This document shows positions 1 through 12,947 of a stretch of 64,000 nt of DNA, piece by piece (within the stretch, counting starts at the first letter, position 1; the number at the start of each line of letters is the position of its first letter). The position numbers were made by a program, and so were the translations under genes. The notes beneath the pieces were generated by a model. The model did no database searches. It was not told the origin of the DNA and saw only the letters and a list, made by a program, of their open reading frames with translations. The stretch comes from Oceanisphaera arctica (GTDB lineage: Bacteria; Pseudomonadota; Gammaproteobacteria; Enterobacterales; Aeromonadaceae): the NCBI RefSeq assembly GCF_002936955.1, contig NZ_MPZM01000009.1:34810-98809 (forward strand), read 5' to 3'.

Positions 1-2
1 TC

Positions 3-212
3 AGTTGGCAGGCACCGCACAGCAGCCGCGCCGTGCTGATCAACCTGGCGCCCGAGGCGCCGTCCTTCGCCCGGCGTTTCAAGCAGCTGATTGACTTCGT
101 GCCCTCCGATGAGGAGGGCAAACAACAGGCTCGGGAACGCTTTAAAGCCTATCGTCAGGCCGGTTTTGAACTCACAACCGCCCCTGTACCTCCCCAAACT
201 CAAGACGAATAA
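3..212 (+). CDS. holC: DNA polymerase III subunit chi, C-terminal part (cut by window edge)
   Basis: The last 69 codons of an open frame that enters from the left edge. The visible tail contains an NLAPEAP-like strand and a helix-forming end ([18 protein letters not shown]) typical of the chi subunit, which links the clamp loader to single-strand binding protein. It ends 4 nt before valS, and holC-valS adjacency is the usual gammaproteobacterial arrangement. The assignment rests on this short tail plus the neighbour; the N-terminal part is outside the window. Confidence 0.85.
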   Translation, partial: SWQAPHSSRAVLINLAPEAPSFARRFKQLIDFVPSDEEGKQQARERFKAYRQAGFELTTAPVPPQTQDE

Positions 213-216
213 CATC

Positions 217-3081
<2,865 letters not shown>

Positions 3082-3105
3082 GACGACTAGCCGAGTCTGA
3101 TCAAG

Positions 3106-3134
3106 AAGCCAGCCTGAAGAGGCTGGCTTTTTTA
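3106..3134 (+). terminator. Rho-independent terminator after valS
   Basis: A 9-bp perfect stem (AAGCCAGCC / GGCTGGCTT) with loop TGAAGA is followed by a run of T. It sits 25 nt after the valS stop codon and ends the holC-valS transcript. Confidence 0.9.
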
Positions 3135-3288
3135 TTGTTCATGAAACAGCCAGGCTCTTTGCCCTCTTTGATACAGCCGAGTCGTCTGTCAGCGCCGACT
3201 GCTGTCAATTTGGTGTTCAATAAGAGCAACAGCCCGGATGATGCGGAATCTATGCCATCATTAATAAAAAACGGAACGAGGACACAAA

Positions 3289-3849
3289 ATGAACAGACTA
3301 CTGCTCTTGGCTGGTTTGAGCCTGCTGCTGGGTTGTCAGGATTCGGGCGCTGCCGCTTCTCGTCTTACCGGTGATCAAGCGGGCCTGCTGCAGGTGTCCA
3401 GCCCGAACACCGAGCCTGCTACCGGCTCACTCGCGAGCAAGCAACGGCAGCTGCTGGCATACCATAACAGGGTCAGGGCAGACGTCGGGGCGCCGCCGCT
3501 CGTCTGGTCTGCCGCCGCCGAGGCGCAGGCACAACGCTGGGCCAGGGTGCTGGCCGGACGCTGCGATATAGAGCACAGCCAGGGTTCGGGCTTCGGTGAA
3601 AACCTGTTTATGGGGACCCTTGGGTTTTATGACGAGCTGGACGGCATCAAAGCCTGGGAAGATGAAAAACGGGATTATGCGGGGCAGCCGCTGAGCCGCA
3701 GCCTGGCACCCAGAGTAGGTCATTATACCCAGATGGTCTGGCCCACCACCCGGGAGCTGGGTTGTGCCACTTCTGTCTGTAACAACAACCTTATCCTGGT
3801 GTGCAACTACTATCCGCCAGGAAACTACCTGGGGGAGCCTGCCTATTAA
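3289..3849 (+). CDS. CAP/SCP-domain lipoprotein
   Basis: 186 aa. The N-terminus is a lipoprotein signal with lipobox LLGC (Cys16), and Asp at mature position +3 does not give the classic Asp+2 retention signal, so the outer membrane is likely. Residues ~48-180 form a cysteine-rich secretory/antigen 5/PR-1 (CAP) domain. His59 lies in the HNRVR helix, Glu104 in GFGENL and His145 in HYTQMVW, the family's conserved cavity residues. Three C-terminal cysteines could form disulfides. Bacterial CAP proteins have no single agreed function. It stands alone with its own GAGG ribosome site and is followed by structured repeat copy A (3877-3939). Confidence 0.85.
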   Translation: MNRLLLLAGLSLLLGCQDSGAAASRLTGDQAGLLQVSSPNTEPATGSLASKQRQLLAYHNRVRADVGAPPLVWSAAAEAQAQRWARVLAGRCDIEHSQGSGFGENLFMGTLGFYDELDGIKAWEDEKRDYAGQPLSRSLAPRVGHYTQMVWPTTRELGCATSVCNNNLILVCNYYPPGNYLGEPAY

Positions 3850-3876
3850 TACCAGTTACATAAAGGGATCTGCTCC

Positions 3877-3939
3877 GCCGACCTTCTGTTTCATGGATGA
3901 AACAGAGAGCCTACAGGGAGGTATTTACGGCGAGTCGGC
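3877..3939 (+). repeat. Structured two-hairpin repeat, copy A (ANGGA loops)
   Basis: An outer 6-bp stem GCCGAC (3877-3882) / GTCGGC (3934-3939) encloses two hairpins. Hairpin I is CTGTTTCA (3886-3893) / TGAAACAG (3898-3905) with loop TGGA, so the sequence reads ATGGA across the loop. Hairpin II is TAC (3912-3914) / GTA (3921-3923) with loop AGGGAG. A 5-nt bulge TTTAC then lets GCC (3909-3911) pair with GGC (3929-3931). It lies 27 nt after the CAP gene stop codon, in the sense direction of that gene. Copies B and C have the same architecture with different stem sequences. Function unknown; loops match the CsrA/RsmA motif. Confidence 0.75.
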
Positions 3940-4009
3940 TGAGCGGGCCCTTTGTCTGACGTTTACACTGAGATGAAATAGATCAGTTATTTAGTCGGAT
4001 AGGTATAAT

Positions 4010-4035
4010 ACGGAAGACTTGAGCAAGTCTTCCGT
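4010..4035. terminator. Hairpin between the convergent CAP and osmB-like genes
   Basis: A perfect 11-bp inverted repeat, ACGGAAGACTT (4010-4020) and AAGTCTTCCGT (4025-4035), with loop GAGC. It sits 17 nt beyond the osmB-like stop codon. There is only a weak T-rich tail on either strand, so it may act as a terminator for both genes. Confidence 0.6.
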
Positions 4036-4052
4036 CTTGGGTCATGGCGTCG

Positions 4053-4280
4053 TTATTTTTTGTCTTTGTCGACCTGATTACCGATGACACCGCCGATCAC
4101 GGCACCGCCTATGGTTCCCATGGTGCTGCCACCGGTGAGCACAGAGCCGGCTACACCGCCCGCACCGGCACCGATGGCTGTGTTCCGATCCCGGTCCGAC
4201 ATGTTACTACAGGCAGACAAGCCCAGCAGCAGGACTGCGGACACGCCCACTACCATTATTTTGCCGTTGTTCGTCTTCAT
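4053..4280 (-). CDS. osmB: OsmB-like glycine-zipper lipoprotein
   Basis: 75 aa, close to the 72 aa of E. coli OsmB. The ATG at 4280 (MKTNNGK) is preferred over an upstream in-frame start because it places a normal signal peptide first. Lipobox is LSAC with Cys24. The mature protein is a short charged segment (SDRDRNTAIG) and then a glycine-zipper membrane segment with repeated GxxxG spacing, ending in DKDKK. Family members are osmotically induced outer-membrane lipoproteins of unclear function. The symbol is given by resemblance of architecture; other glycine-zipper 2TM lipoproteins are possible. Confidence 0.65.
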   Translation of the reverse strand: MKTNNGKIMVVGVSAVLLLGLSACSNMSDRDRNTAIGAGAGGVAGSVLTGGSTMGTIGGAVIGGVIGNQVDKDKK

Positions 4281-4400
4281 GGTTGCCTCGATCGATATAC
4301 GTCTTGCATGCACACTCTTGAGTATAATCCCTTTACTCGCGATCGGCTCGCCTCGAGAGCTGGCTTGTGTCTAACGCTGTCGTCCGGCTTACCGGATGAC

Positions 4401-4808
4401 TCAGGCGACCAATCCCAACCACAACAACCGCACCACGGCGACGTTGGCGATGCTGACCAGCAGCAGAAAGCTGACATAAGTCATGACCAGATAACGAAAA
4501 TAGTTGTGCCGGCTGTGCTTGAGCAGCCCCTGTCTTTCCTGATAGCTGCGATGAGCGGAGGCTATCTTGGCAAACAGAGTCAGCTCGAAGTGCATCAGCA
4601 CCAGAGAAATCAGCGTCAGCACGGTGCCGAGCAGCGGCGCTATCAGGATCCAGCCTTTCAGTACCTGGGTAATCTCGGGCTTGAGGTAAGGTACCGCGCC
4701 CAGCAGCACCACGGCGATGGTGATCTGAAACAGCTTTTGCCAGATGTGATCGTGCCGATACTTGTATTCATCCCACAGCAGAACATGCGGGTCGTACTGA
4801 TGGTACAT
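4401..4808 (-). CDS. Uncharacterised small membrane protein (three helices)
   Basis: 135 aa and not recognised. The N-terminus is polar and aromatic (WDEYKYRHDHIWQKLF, residues 12-27). Three hydrophobic stretches follow: ~26-42, ~54-75 and ~107-134, with the last reaching the C-terminus. A basic, helix-prone segment (~76-106) separates helices 2 and 3 and probably lies in the cytoplasm. The ATG at 4808 has AGGGAG upstream (TCAGGGAGAG). It is 30 nt downstream of the DUF6351-like gene on the same strand, so the two may share a transcript. No catalytic motif is visible. Confidence 0.7.
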   Translation of the reverse strand: MYHQYDPHVLLWDEYKYRHDHIWQKLFQITIAVVLLGAVPYLKPEITQVLKGWILIAPLLGTVLTLISLVLMHFELTLFAKIASAHRSYQERQGLLKHSRHNYFRYLVMTYVSFLLLVSIANVAVVRLLWLGLVA

Positions 4809-4838
4809 ATGGGCTCTCCCTGACTCCTTTTTGCGCCA

Positions 4839-7109
4839 CTATAGCACGAGACTCAAGCCCAGCTCAGCATCCTCGGGGCGCGCCATATCGCCCTGTTGGT
4901 AGTCGCAAACTCCATCGGGAAACACCGCCTCCAGCATGGCGCTGTAGGACTCCACCTCCTGTGGATAATACAAGCCCCGCGCCACCGCCTCGGCCACCGG
5001 CACCCGAGCACACTTGAACAGATCGCCGGTCAGTGGGCTGCCAGCGGCATTGCGCGGTGACCGGTAAGCCGGGTAGTGATTCAGGCAGGTACCCATATCG
5101 GTATCGCCTCGCCAGGGACCATTCCATACCCTGTTTCCTTCGGCTATCAGTTCGCCTTTATCGGTCCAGCAGGCGTCTTTCGCCGCCGACGGACGTCGGC
5201 CCGTGGTCAGCCACTCGTCGAGCAGCACAAAGGCGCGATCGCTGGGATCATAGGGTTTGCCACTTTGCCAGATAACCATGTTATCCGTATTACCCCGAGC
5301 CTGACGGATACGCAGCCAGGATGACAAGGTTGCATAGGAGTGGTGCATGTCGAGCTGGTTATCCAGATAGTGACGCAGATCGATCACCGGAATATCGATA
5401 TTACCGAGAAAGACATGACCGGAATAATAGGCAGCCGCCATGGCGCCATCGTGCCCCCGGCTACGGGGTGCCGTCTTGATCAAGTCGACCTGATTGCGCT
5501 CAAACACCCGCAGTGGCACCGGACGGCCCGGCGTCTTCTGCATGTTATGGTCACTCCAGATGGATACATCAGCCAGACTGTCATCCCCGGTCAGCACCCA
5601 CAGCCTCTCTTGCGCCATGTCTTTCGATGCCTTCCAGCTGCCGATATTGGCATTAAGGTGGAGAAACTCGGCCATGTTAATCTGCCCCAGTTTCAACGCC
5701 TCCAGGCCATACTGCACCCCGACGTTATCATGGGTGCGGTGGGCAAAACCGTCTTCCCCCACCCCGTAGAACGCGGACAGATCGTGCCAGTGACTGAAAC
5801 GGTCGGCTCTGGCCACCGCCGGCGCATAGTGATGTATCCGATGGAAGTATCGGGGGTTATTGGTCAGCGGCGCCAGCCCTCGCCAGCTCTTGGAACACTC
5901 GGTGGCCCCCGGCGGCAACGCCGGCAAGGTCAGACCCAGGCCGGCGACCCGGGCCCAGCGGTAGTATTTCTTGAATTCGTGCTCAACATCACTGCTGGCC
6001 GCCACCCCCATCACCTGGCCCCGGTTTTCCTGTACCCGCCAGCGCTGGTTGTCTCGCGCCGTGACATCGAAATAGTATTCCAGCAGTTCACAATCCAGCG
6101 CCCAGATACTCTGGGTGATCATGTCCGGATAACTGTATTGGGGAATGAGGGCGTCGAGCAGGCCTGGCTTGTTCTGGGCTATCAGATACTGCTGCACCGC
6201 ACCGCCGGAGCCACCGATGCCGACCGTGTAGTCCGGCTTGCCATATCGGGCCACAAACTGCGCCTTGACCATGTCGGCGGTGTTGGCCGCCAGCCACATG
6301 TTGTAGTGATTACTGGTCACGTTGCCGCCAGAGCCCGCCAGGGCGTACCCCTCGGCCAGCTGTTTGGTCAGGCGTGAGGCGATGCGCCCCAGGCTCATCT
6401 TGCCCTGGCGCTTGCCGATGCCCACGCCGCCCTTGAAGTGATAGATGAGTTTGTTGTTCCAGTAAGGGCTCCGGGTATCGGTCACCGGCGTCATTGGGTC
6501 GGCCAGCATGGCAATTACATACATAAAGCGATTGATGGTGCCCCGCTCCACCCTAAGTACGAAGGGAATGGTGCTGCCCTGCCAGTCCAGCCAAGCCAGA
6601 TCGGCCGGCTCTCCGCTCTCGGGCCAGAGATAAAAATCGTCCCGCCCTTCTACCTTGTAGAAATAGTCGACCCGGGTCGGCAACAGGCAGTCCTTGCTAT
6701 GGCCGAGCAGCCGGGTCTTGTCCTTCACTCCGTCGAGCTCTGCATACACCGGGGTGCCGATGCCTTGCCGGTTATCCACCAGAGGCTGGCCCAGCCCGAC
6801 CTCTTCGGTATTACAGGCAAAGGGATACTGCAGCGGGCCGAGCGAGGTATCCACCGGGCCGGTTTGCCCAAGGCTGACAGGAAAATCAAAAGCGGATAAA
6901 TCCAGCTGCACCCGGGAGGCATGAGGCCCTTCATAGACGGGCCTTGGCGCAGCGGGATCGTAACCGGGTGGCAGCGCCTCCACCACCAGCTCGGGAGGAT
7001 CCGACAACAAATGACGACCCAGCCTTGCCTGCAGCTGCGGCCAGCTCGCCAGAAACAGTAACAACACCAGTGGCAACAGCCACCACCAACGTCTGCTTTT
7101 TATATTCAT
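4839..7109 (-). CDS. DUF6351-like alpha/beta-hydrolase-fold exported protein
   Basis: 756 aa. A short basic N-terminus (MNIKSRRWWW) precedes a hydrophobic segment at ~10-23 that acts as signal peptide or anchor, so the body is probably periplasmic or outside. Ser301 in GIGGSGGA is a G-x-S-x-G nucleophile elbow. Several cysteines and a late Asp/His-rich region (DLRHYLD, ~580) would supply the rest of a catalytic triad. Overall sequence style resembles the DUF6351 family (tannase-like hydrolases of unknown substrate); this is recognition from memory, not a search. Divergent from the GNAT gene, sharing a 95-nt intergenic region. Confidence 0.65.
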   Translation of the reverse strand: MNIKSRRWWWLLPLVLLLFLASWPQLQARLGRHLLSDPPELVVEALPPGYDPAAPRPVYEGPHASRVQLDLSAFDFPVSLGQTGPVDTSLGPLQYPFACNTEEVGLGQPLVDNRQGIGTPVYAELDGVKDKTRLLGHSKDCLLPTRVDYFYKVEGRDDFYLWPESGEPADLAWLDWQGSTIPFVLRVERGTINRFMYVIAMLADPMTPVTDTRSPYWNNKLIYHFKGGVGIGKRQGKMSLGRIASRLTKQLAEGYALAGSGGNVTSNHYNMWLAANTADMVKAQFVARYGKPDYTVGIGGSGGAVQQYLIAQNKPGLLDALIPQYSYPDMITQSIWALDCELLEYYFDVTARDNQRWRVQENRGQVMGVAASSDVEHEFKKYYRWARVAGLGLTLPALPPGATECSKSWRGLAPLTNNPRYFHRIHHYAPAVARADRFSHWHDLSAFYGVGEDGFAHRTHDNVGVQYGLEALKLGQINMAEFLHLNANIGSWKASKDMAQERLWVLTGDDSLADVSIWSDHNMQKTPGRPVPLRVFERNQVDLIKTAPRSRGHDGAMAAAYYSGHVFLGNIDIPVIDLRHYLDNQLDMHHSYATLSSWLRIRQARGNTDNMVIWQSGKPYDPSDRAFVLLDEWLTTGRRPSAAKDACWTDKGELIAEGNRVWNGPWRGDTDMGTCLNHYPAYRSPRNAAGSPLTGDLFKCARVPVAEAVARGLYYPQEVESYSAMLEAVFPDGVCDYQQGDMARPEDAELGLSLVL

Positions 7110-7204
7110 ATCGCGTCACCTCTGAGCTAAGCATAGTGGAGAAAAAAAGCATTGCATCCACGGTGACAGCGGTTATCGTCTCGCTGACATAAGAGGAGAA
7201 AGTC

Positions 7205-7738
7205 ATGATTAACGCGCCTGAAATCAAAGTCGAAGAGGACGAGCGAGACTCGGCTCCCGGACGGATAACCGCGATCGAATCCCGCCACAACGCGCCGCTG
7301 GCGGCATTGATCCGACTGGTATCGGCGGAATATGGCCTGACCGCCGATAAAGGCTTCAGCGTGGCCGACCCCAGTCTGGACAGGCTGAGTGAGGTGTACC
7401 GACAAAATGGTGCCGGCTATTGGGTGCTGGAAGACGACGTCGGGGGCGTGCTCGGCGGTGCCGGTCTGGGCCCGATGGCCGGTTACGACGGGGTGTGCGA
7501 ACTGCAGAAGATGTATCTGGCAGCATCGGCCCGGGGAATGGGGCTGGGTCGTGGGCTCGCGCTGCATGTCTTGCAACAGGCGAGCCTGCGGGGCTATCGA
7601 TACTGTTATCTGGAAACCACGGCGCTATTGCCCGAGGCGCTGGCGCTTTATCAGAAGCTGGGCTTCGCGCCCTGCGAGCGACTGGGCAACACCGGACATA
7701 ATGACTGTGAAATCACCCTGATGCTGCCCCTGAGCTAA
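7205..7738 (+). CDS. GNAT-family N-acetyltransferase
   Basis: 177 aa. Predicted to transfer an acetyl group from acetyl-CoA to an unknown amine. Motif A, the pyrophosphate-binding loop, is visible as ARGMGLGRG at ~109-117, preceded by the beta-4 strand ELQKMYLA. The C-terminal part (EALALYQKLGF) is the usual GNAT motif B region. Strong ribosome site AAGAGGAGAAAG lies just before the ATG. The first ~18 residues are acidic and probably disordered. It is a single gene with no close functional partner, so the substrate cannot be inferred. Confidence 0.85.
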   Translation: MINAPEIKVEEDERDSAPGRITAIESRHNAPLAALIRLVSAEYGLTADKGFSVADPSLDRLSEVYRQNGAGYWVLEDDVGGVLGGAGLGPMAGYDGVCELQKMYLAASARGMGLGRGLALHVLQQASLRGYRYCYLETTALLPEALALYQKLGFAPCERLGNTGHNDCEITLMLPLS

Positions 7739-7763
7739 CCATTACTCTTTGAAGTACCAGATA

Positions 7764-8108
7764 TTACTCTTCAAAGTAGGTGCCCCAACCGTCGTATTCG
7801 ATGCCGTATTTTTGGGCGATCGGCAGCAGCTGCTCAATCTGCACCATGATGGCCTCCTCGGTCAGGGGGCCTTCCTTGACCGCATCGAAACACAACAAGG
7901 TCTCGCCACGCTCCAGGGTTAGCTCTTCCGCATCGGTCACCTCGAATTCGGCCTTGAAGCAATCGACCGCAGCCTTTTCGAGCCGGTTGAAATCCTGGCC
8001 GGAAAAATGATGTTCTATGGTGTATTCCACATCCGGGTTACTGCCATCTTCCAGCAGGGAGGTGATGATTTCACGGGTTTCTTCTCGCCAGTCTTGCTGT
8101 TCAGTCAT
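7764..8108 (-). CDS. rraB: Ribonuclease E inhibitor RraB
   Basis: 114 aa. RraB binds the RNase E C-terminal scaffold and alters degradosome composition and mRNA decay. Conserved blocks are clear: [19 protein letters not shown] near the start, [18 protein letters not shown] and the terminal [14 protein letters not shown]. coli RraB (138 aa) continues with an acidic Asp/Glu-rich tail after this point; here the protein stops at FEE, so the tail is absent. Ribosome site AAGGAG precedes the ATG. A MITE-like repeat begins 40 nt upstream and may affect its promoter. Confidence 0.93.
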   Translation of the reverse strand: MTEQQDWREETREIITSLLEDGSNPDVEYTIEHHFSGQDFNRLEKAAVDCFKAEFEVTDAEELTLERGETLLCFDAVKEGPLTEEAIMVQIEQLLPIAQKYGIEYDGWGTYFEE

Positions 8109-8147
8109 GGGTGGCTCCTTGGCCGAATTACGGAATGAGGTACAGCT

Positions 8148-8342
8148 TAGGGCCTATTGACCTTTCGCGGTTAAATTTCGTTCGAATTAAACGCGTTTAG
8201 ACGAACCCGCAGGGCAGCGCCTGGGGTCTTTCTACTGCGTTATCGCTTATTTACGTAGAGTGACTACACGGCATAAGCTCTGCCTTGTATCAAGACCCCA
8301 CAAACTGCTGCAAAAATCATCTCGAAAGGTCAACAGACCCTA
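8148..8342. repeat. 195-bp MITE-like element with 20-bp terminal inverted repeats
   Basis: The left end (8148-8167, TAGGGCCTATTGACCTTTCG) and the reverse complement of the right end (8323-8342) match at 18 of 20 positions. An internal inverted pair, GGGGTCTT (8223-8230) / AAGACCCC (8292-8299), makes the whole element foldable. It has no credible coding frame. The right terminus contains the plsC stop codon (TAG, 8342-8340). Similar GTTGACC-ended repeats are, from memory, common in Aeromonadales, Vibrio and Shewanella; not verified. Confidence 0.75.
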
Positions 8343-9059
8343 GGGACGGCGGGCTTCGCTGTCCAGCTCGGCAATACGCTCGGCAATCAGCTGTCGACTG
8401 TGCTTGAGCAAGTCTCTGATCTGATTGGGTGCATAGCCCTCGACCGAAATCGGCGGCATGATTTCGACTATCAGCTCACCATTGTCCCAGCGGTTCAGGT
8501 CAACCTGACCGAAATAGCTGGAGCAGGCGATGGGCACTATGGGAACGCCGGCCTGCAGGGCAATATGAAAGGCGCCGGTCTTGAAGGGCAACAGCCCCTT
8601 GCCCTTGCTGCGGGTCCCTTCGGGAAACATCCAGATCGACATGTTACGCTGGCGGATCTTGTCGACCACGGTACCGATGGTACTGGCGGCCTTGGCCTTG
8701 TTCTCTCGGTTGATCAACAGATTGCCACTCAGCCAGAACAACTGCCCAAACAGCGGTATCCAGAACAGGCTGTTCTTGCCGATGGCCACAGTACGCGGCA
8801 TCACGGCACCAGTCAGGGCGATAATATCCCAGTTGCTCTGATGGTTGGCGATATACACCGCCGAGTGCAGATCCTTGACATGTTCATAGCCCCGAAATCG
8901 CACCTTGAGCCCCACCAGCGGGCAGGCCTTATTAAACAAACGCCCAAGCAGATGGACGTTATTGGGATGACGGGGGCGCAACAGGCACACCAGGGTACCA
9001 AGCACGAAAACTACAACCATGGCCAGGGCCAGCAAGAACAGCCGCAACAGCTTTAACAT
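8340..9059 (-). CDS. plsC: 1-acyl-sn-glycerol-3-phosphate acyltransferase
   Basis: 239 aa (E. coli 245). Converts lysophosphatidic acid to phosphatidic acid at the inner membrane. A hydrophobic N-terminal helix (~4-27) anchors it. The catalytic HX4D box is NHQSNWD (His73, Asp78), and the substrate site FPEGTRS follows at ~145. The ATG at 9059 is preferred to an upstream frame beginning at 9116, because a sigma-70-like promoter (9088-9116) covers that upstream start and GAGG lies properly before 9059. The stop codon is contributed by the neighbouring repeat element. Confidence 0.93.
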   Translation of the reverse strand: MLKLLRLFLLALAMVVVFVLGTLVCLLRPRHPNNVHLLGRLFNKACPLVGLKVRFRGYEHVKDLHSAVYIANHQSNWDIIALTGAVMPRTVAIGKNSLFWIPLFGQLFWLSGNLLINRENKAKAASTIGTVVDKIRQRNMSIWMFPEGTRSKGKGLLPFKTGAFHIALQAGVPIVPIACSSYFGQVDLNRWDNGELIVEIMPPISVEGYAPNQIRDLLKHSRQLIAERIAELDSEARRP

Positions 9060-9087
9060 GAACAAACCTCGCATTTTGAGAGACGGC

Positions 9088-9116
9088 AGTATACTGAGCG
9101 GACCCGGAGGGAACAA
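9088..9116 (-). promoter_or_regulatory. Candidate sigma-70 promoter of plsC
   Basis: On the minus strand, -35 TTGTTC (9116-9111) and -10 TATACT (9093-9088) are separated by 17 bp. Transcription would start near 9081, 22 nt before the plsC ATG. The -10 matches consensus at 5 of 6 positions, the -35 at 3 of 6. Confidence 0.55.
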
Positions 9117-9197
9117 GGATTGCTACCGCGTATCGATGGCGGTGTCGGCGCCTCAGGGAGAATAAAGGAATCAGCGTCAAGGTTTCCGGGCCCTCAA

Positions 9198-9230
9198 ACA
9201 AGAAACCGCCCTCATGGAGCGGTTTCTTGT
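9198..9230 (-). terminator. Terminator after secA
   Basis: A perfect 12-bp stem, ACAAGAAACCGC (9198-9209) / GCGGTTTCTTGT (9219-9230), with a 9-nt loop, 18 nt beyond the secA stop codon. On the minus strand it is followed by TTGAGG, only a weak T tract. It separates the dcw-secA block from plsC. Confidence 0.75.
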
Positions 9231-9248
9231 TGTCGACTGCGTCGCCAA

Positions 9249-11978
<2,730 letters not shown>

Positions 11979-12002
11979 GTTTGGCCAATAATGATGATGG
12001 AA

Positions 12003-12020
12003 GAAAACCCCGAGTGGGGC
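12003..12020 (-). terminator. Small G+C hairpin with T run between the M23 gene and secA
   Basis: On the minus strand, GCCCC-ACTC-GGGG followed by TTTTC lies between the M23 stop codon and the secA ATG (stem 12016-12019 / 12008-12011). It looks like a weak intrinsic terminator or attenuator. Stem is only 4-5 bp, so this is tentative. Confidence 0.35.
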
Positions 12021-12026
12021 CGAACT

Positions 12027-12878
12027 CTAGTTAGGCAAGAAACGGGCCGGATCCAGCTGTTTGTTCCCTTTTAATACTTCGTAATGCAAATGGACGCCGG
12101 TCGCCCGACCGGTTCGTCCCATCAGGGCAACATACTGCCCCTTGTCGACACGCTCACCCACATGAACCAGTTGTGTATCCAGATGAGCATACCGTGTTGT
12201 CCAGCCCTGGCCATGATTAATCTCGACCAGGCCGCCAAATTCCGGATGCTGTTCAACCACACTGACTACCCCGGCTGCTGTCGCCGCGACTGGCTGGCCT
12301 TGCTGTCCGGAGAAATCCAGCCCCCGGTGCCAGCGAGTGCGACCGGTAAAGGGATCTCGCCGCTGACCGAAGGTCGAGCTCATCCGGCTGTAACCCGGTA
12401 CCGGATGGCCCTGGATCTGAGTAATTTCATTGATATGGAGACTAAGCAGCAAAGATTCAAGGGCCGCCAGGGTCATGCCGTATGCCCGCGTCTGCTCCGA
12501 GACCTGGGTCAGGGCCAGGTGCAAGTCGGCAAAACCATTGAAGGGCCGCTGAAGCAGATTGGCGTCGAGCCGCTGCAGCGGCAATTCATCGACCAGATCA
12601 TAGTCCCTGACCAGTCGTTGCCCCACGGCACTCAACTGCCCCAGTTCGGCCTGCAGCTGGCCCAGTCGCTGGCCGATGCGACCTAGCTGACGCTGCTGGC
12701 TGCGCTGTTGCTGCTCCAGCTGACGACTGAGCTGCAGCTGTTGCTGCTCGGCATTTTGCCATTGGCTGTACAGGTACAGCATCACCGGTAACTGCAGCAC
12801 GGCCAGCAGCAAAAACAGTCGGTAATCGGACAAACGAAACCTGGCGTTGGCGCCAGCAAGGGGTGCGGGACGGGTCAT
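12027..12878 (-). CDS. M23-family (LytM) metallopeptidase, membrane-anchored
   Basis: 283 aa. A cytoplasmic basic N-terminus is followed by one membrane helix (~21-38). A long glutamine-rich coiled coil (~40-95) then leads to a C-terminal LytM/peptidase M23 domain. Zinc ligands are visible as HRGLDFSG (HxxxD) and, further on, HLHYEVLKG (HxH). It therefore has the residues of an active peptidoglycan endopeptidase, unlike the degenerate EnvC/NlpD activators. It occupies the place that secM holds in E. coli, between lpxC and secA. Start is ambiguous: ATG at 12878 or GTG at 12887; neither has a strong ribosome site. Confidence 0.88.
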   Translation of the reverse strand: MTRPAPLAGANARFRLSDYRLFLLLAVLQLPVMLYLYSQWQNAEQQQLQLSRQLEQQQRSQQRQLGRIGQRLGQLQAELGQLSAVGQRLVRDYDLVDELPLQRLDANLLQRPFNGFADLHLALTQVSEQTRAYGMTLAALESLLLSLHINEITQIQGHPVPGYSRMSSTFGQRRDPFTGRTRWHRGLDFSGQQGQPVAATAAGVVSVVEQHPEFGGLVEINHGQGWTTRYAHLDTQLVHVGERVDKGQYVALMGRTGRATGVHLHYEVLKGNKQLDPARFLPN

Positions 12879-12902
12879 GGTGTACACTACAGAAGAGAAA
12901 AT

Positions 12903-12939
12903 AAAACACGCCGGCGCGGAGAGGATGCCGGCGTGTTTT
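12903..12939 (-). terminator. Terminator after lpxC
   Basis: A perfect 13-bp stem, AAAACACGCCGGC (12903-12915) / GCCGGCGTGTTTT (12927-12939), with an 11-nt loop, 8 nt after the lpxC stop codon. On the minus strand the stem itself ends in TTTT followed by ATTTTC. It should end or attenuate the dcw transcript before the M23 gene and secA, which start just beyond it. Confidence 0.85.
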
Positions 12940-12947
12940 CAGTGGGT

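Noticed and set aside
4044..4823. A 259-codon plus-strand frame
   Set aside because: Antisense to the osmB-like and membrane-protein genes, both of which have signal peptides or membrane helices and ribosome sites.
8148..8342. Possible attachment site or tRNA remnant
   Set aside because: Terminal inverted repeats and internal symmetry point to a MITE-like element; there is no cloverleaf and no integrase nearby.
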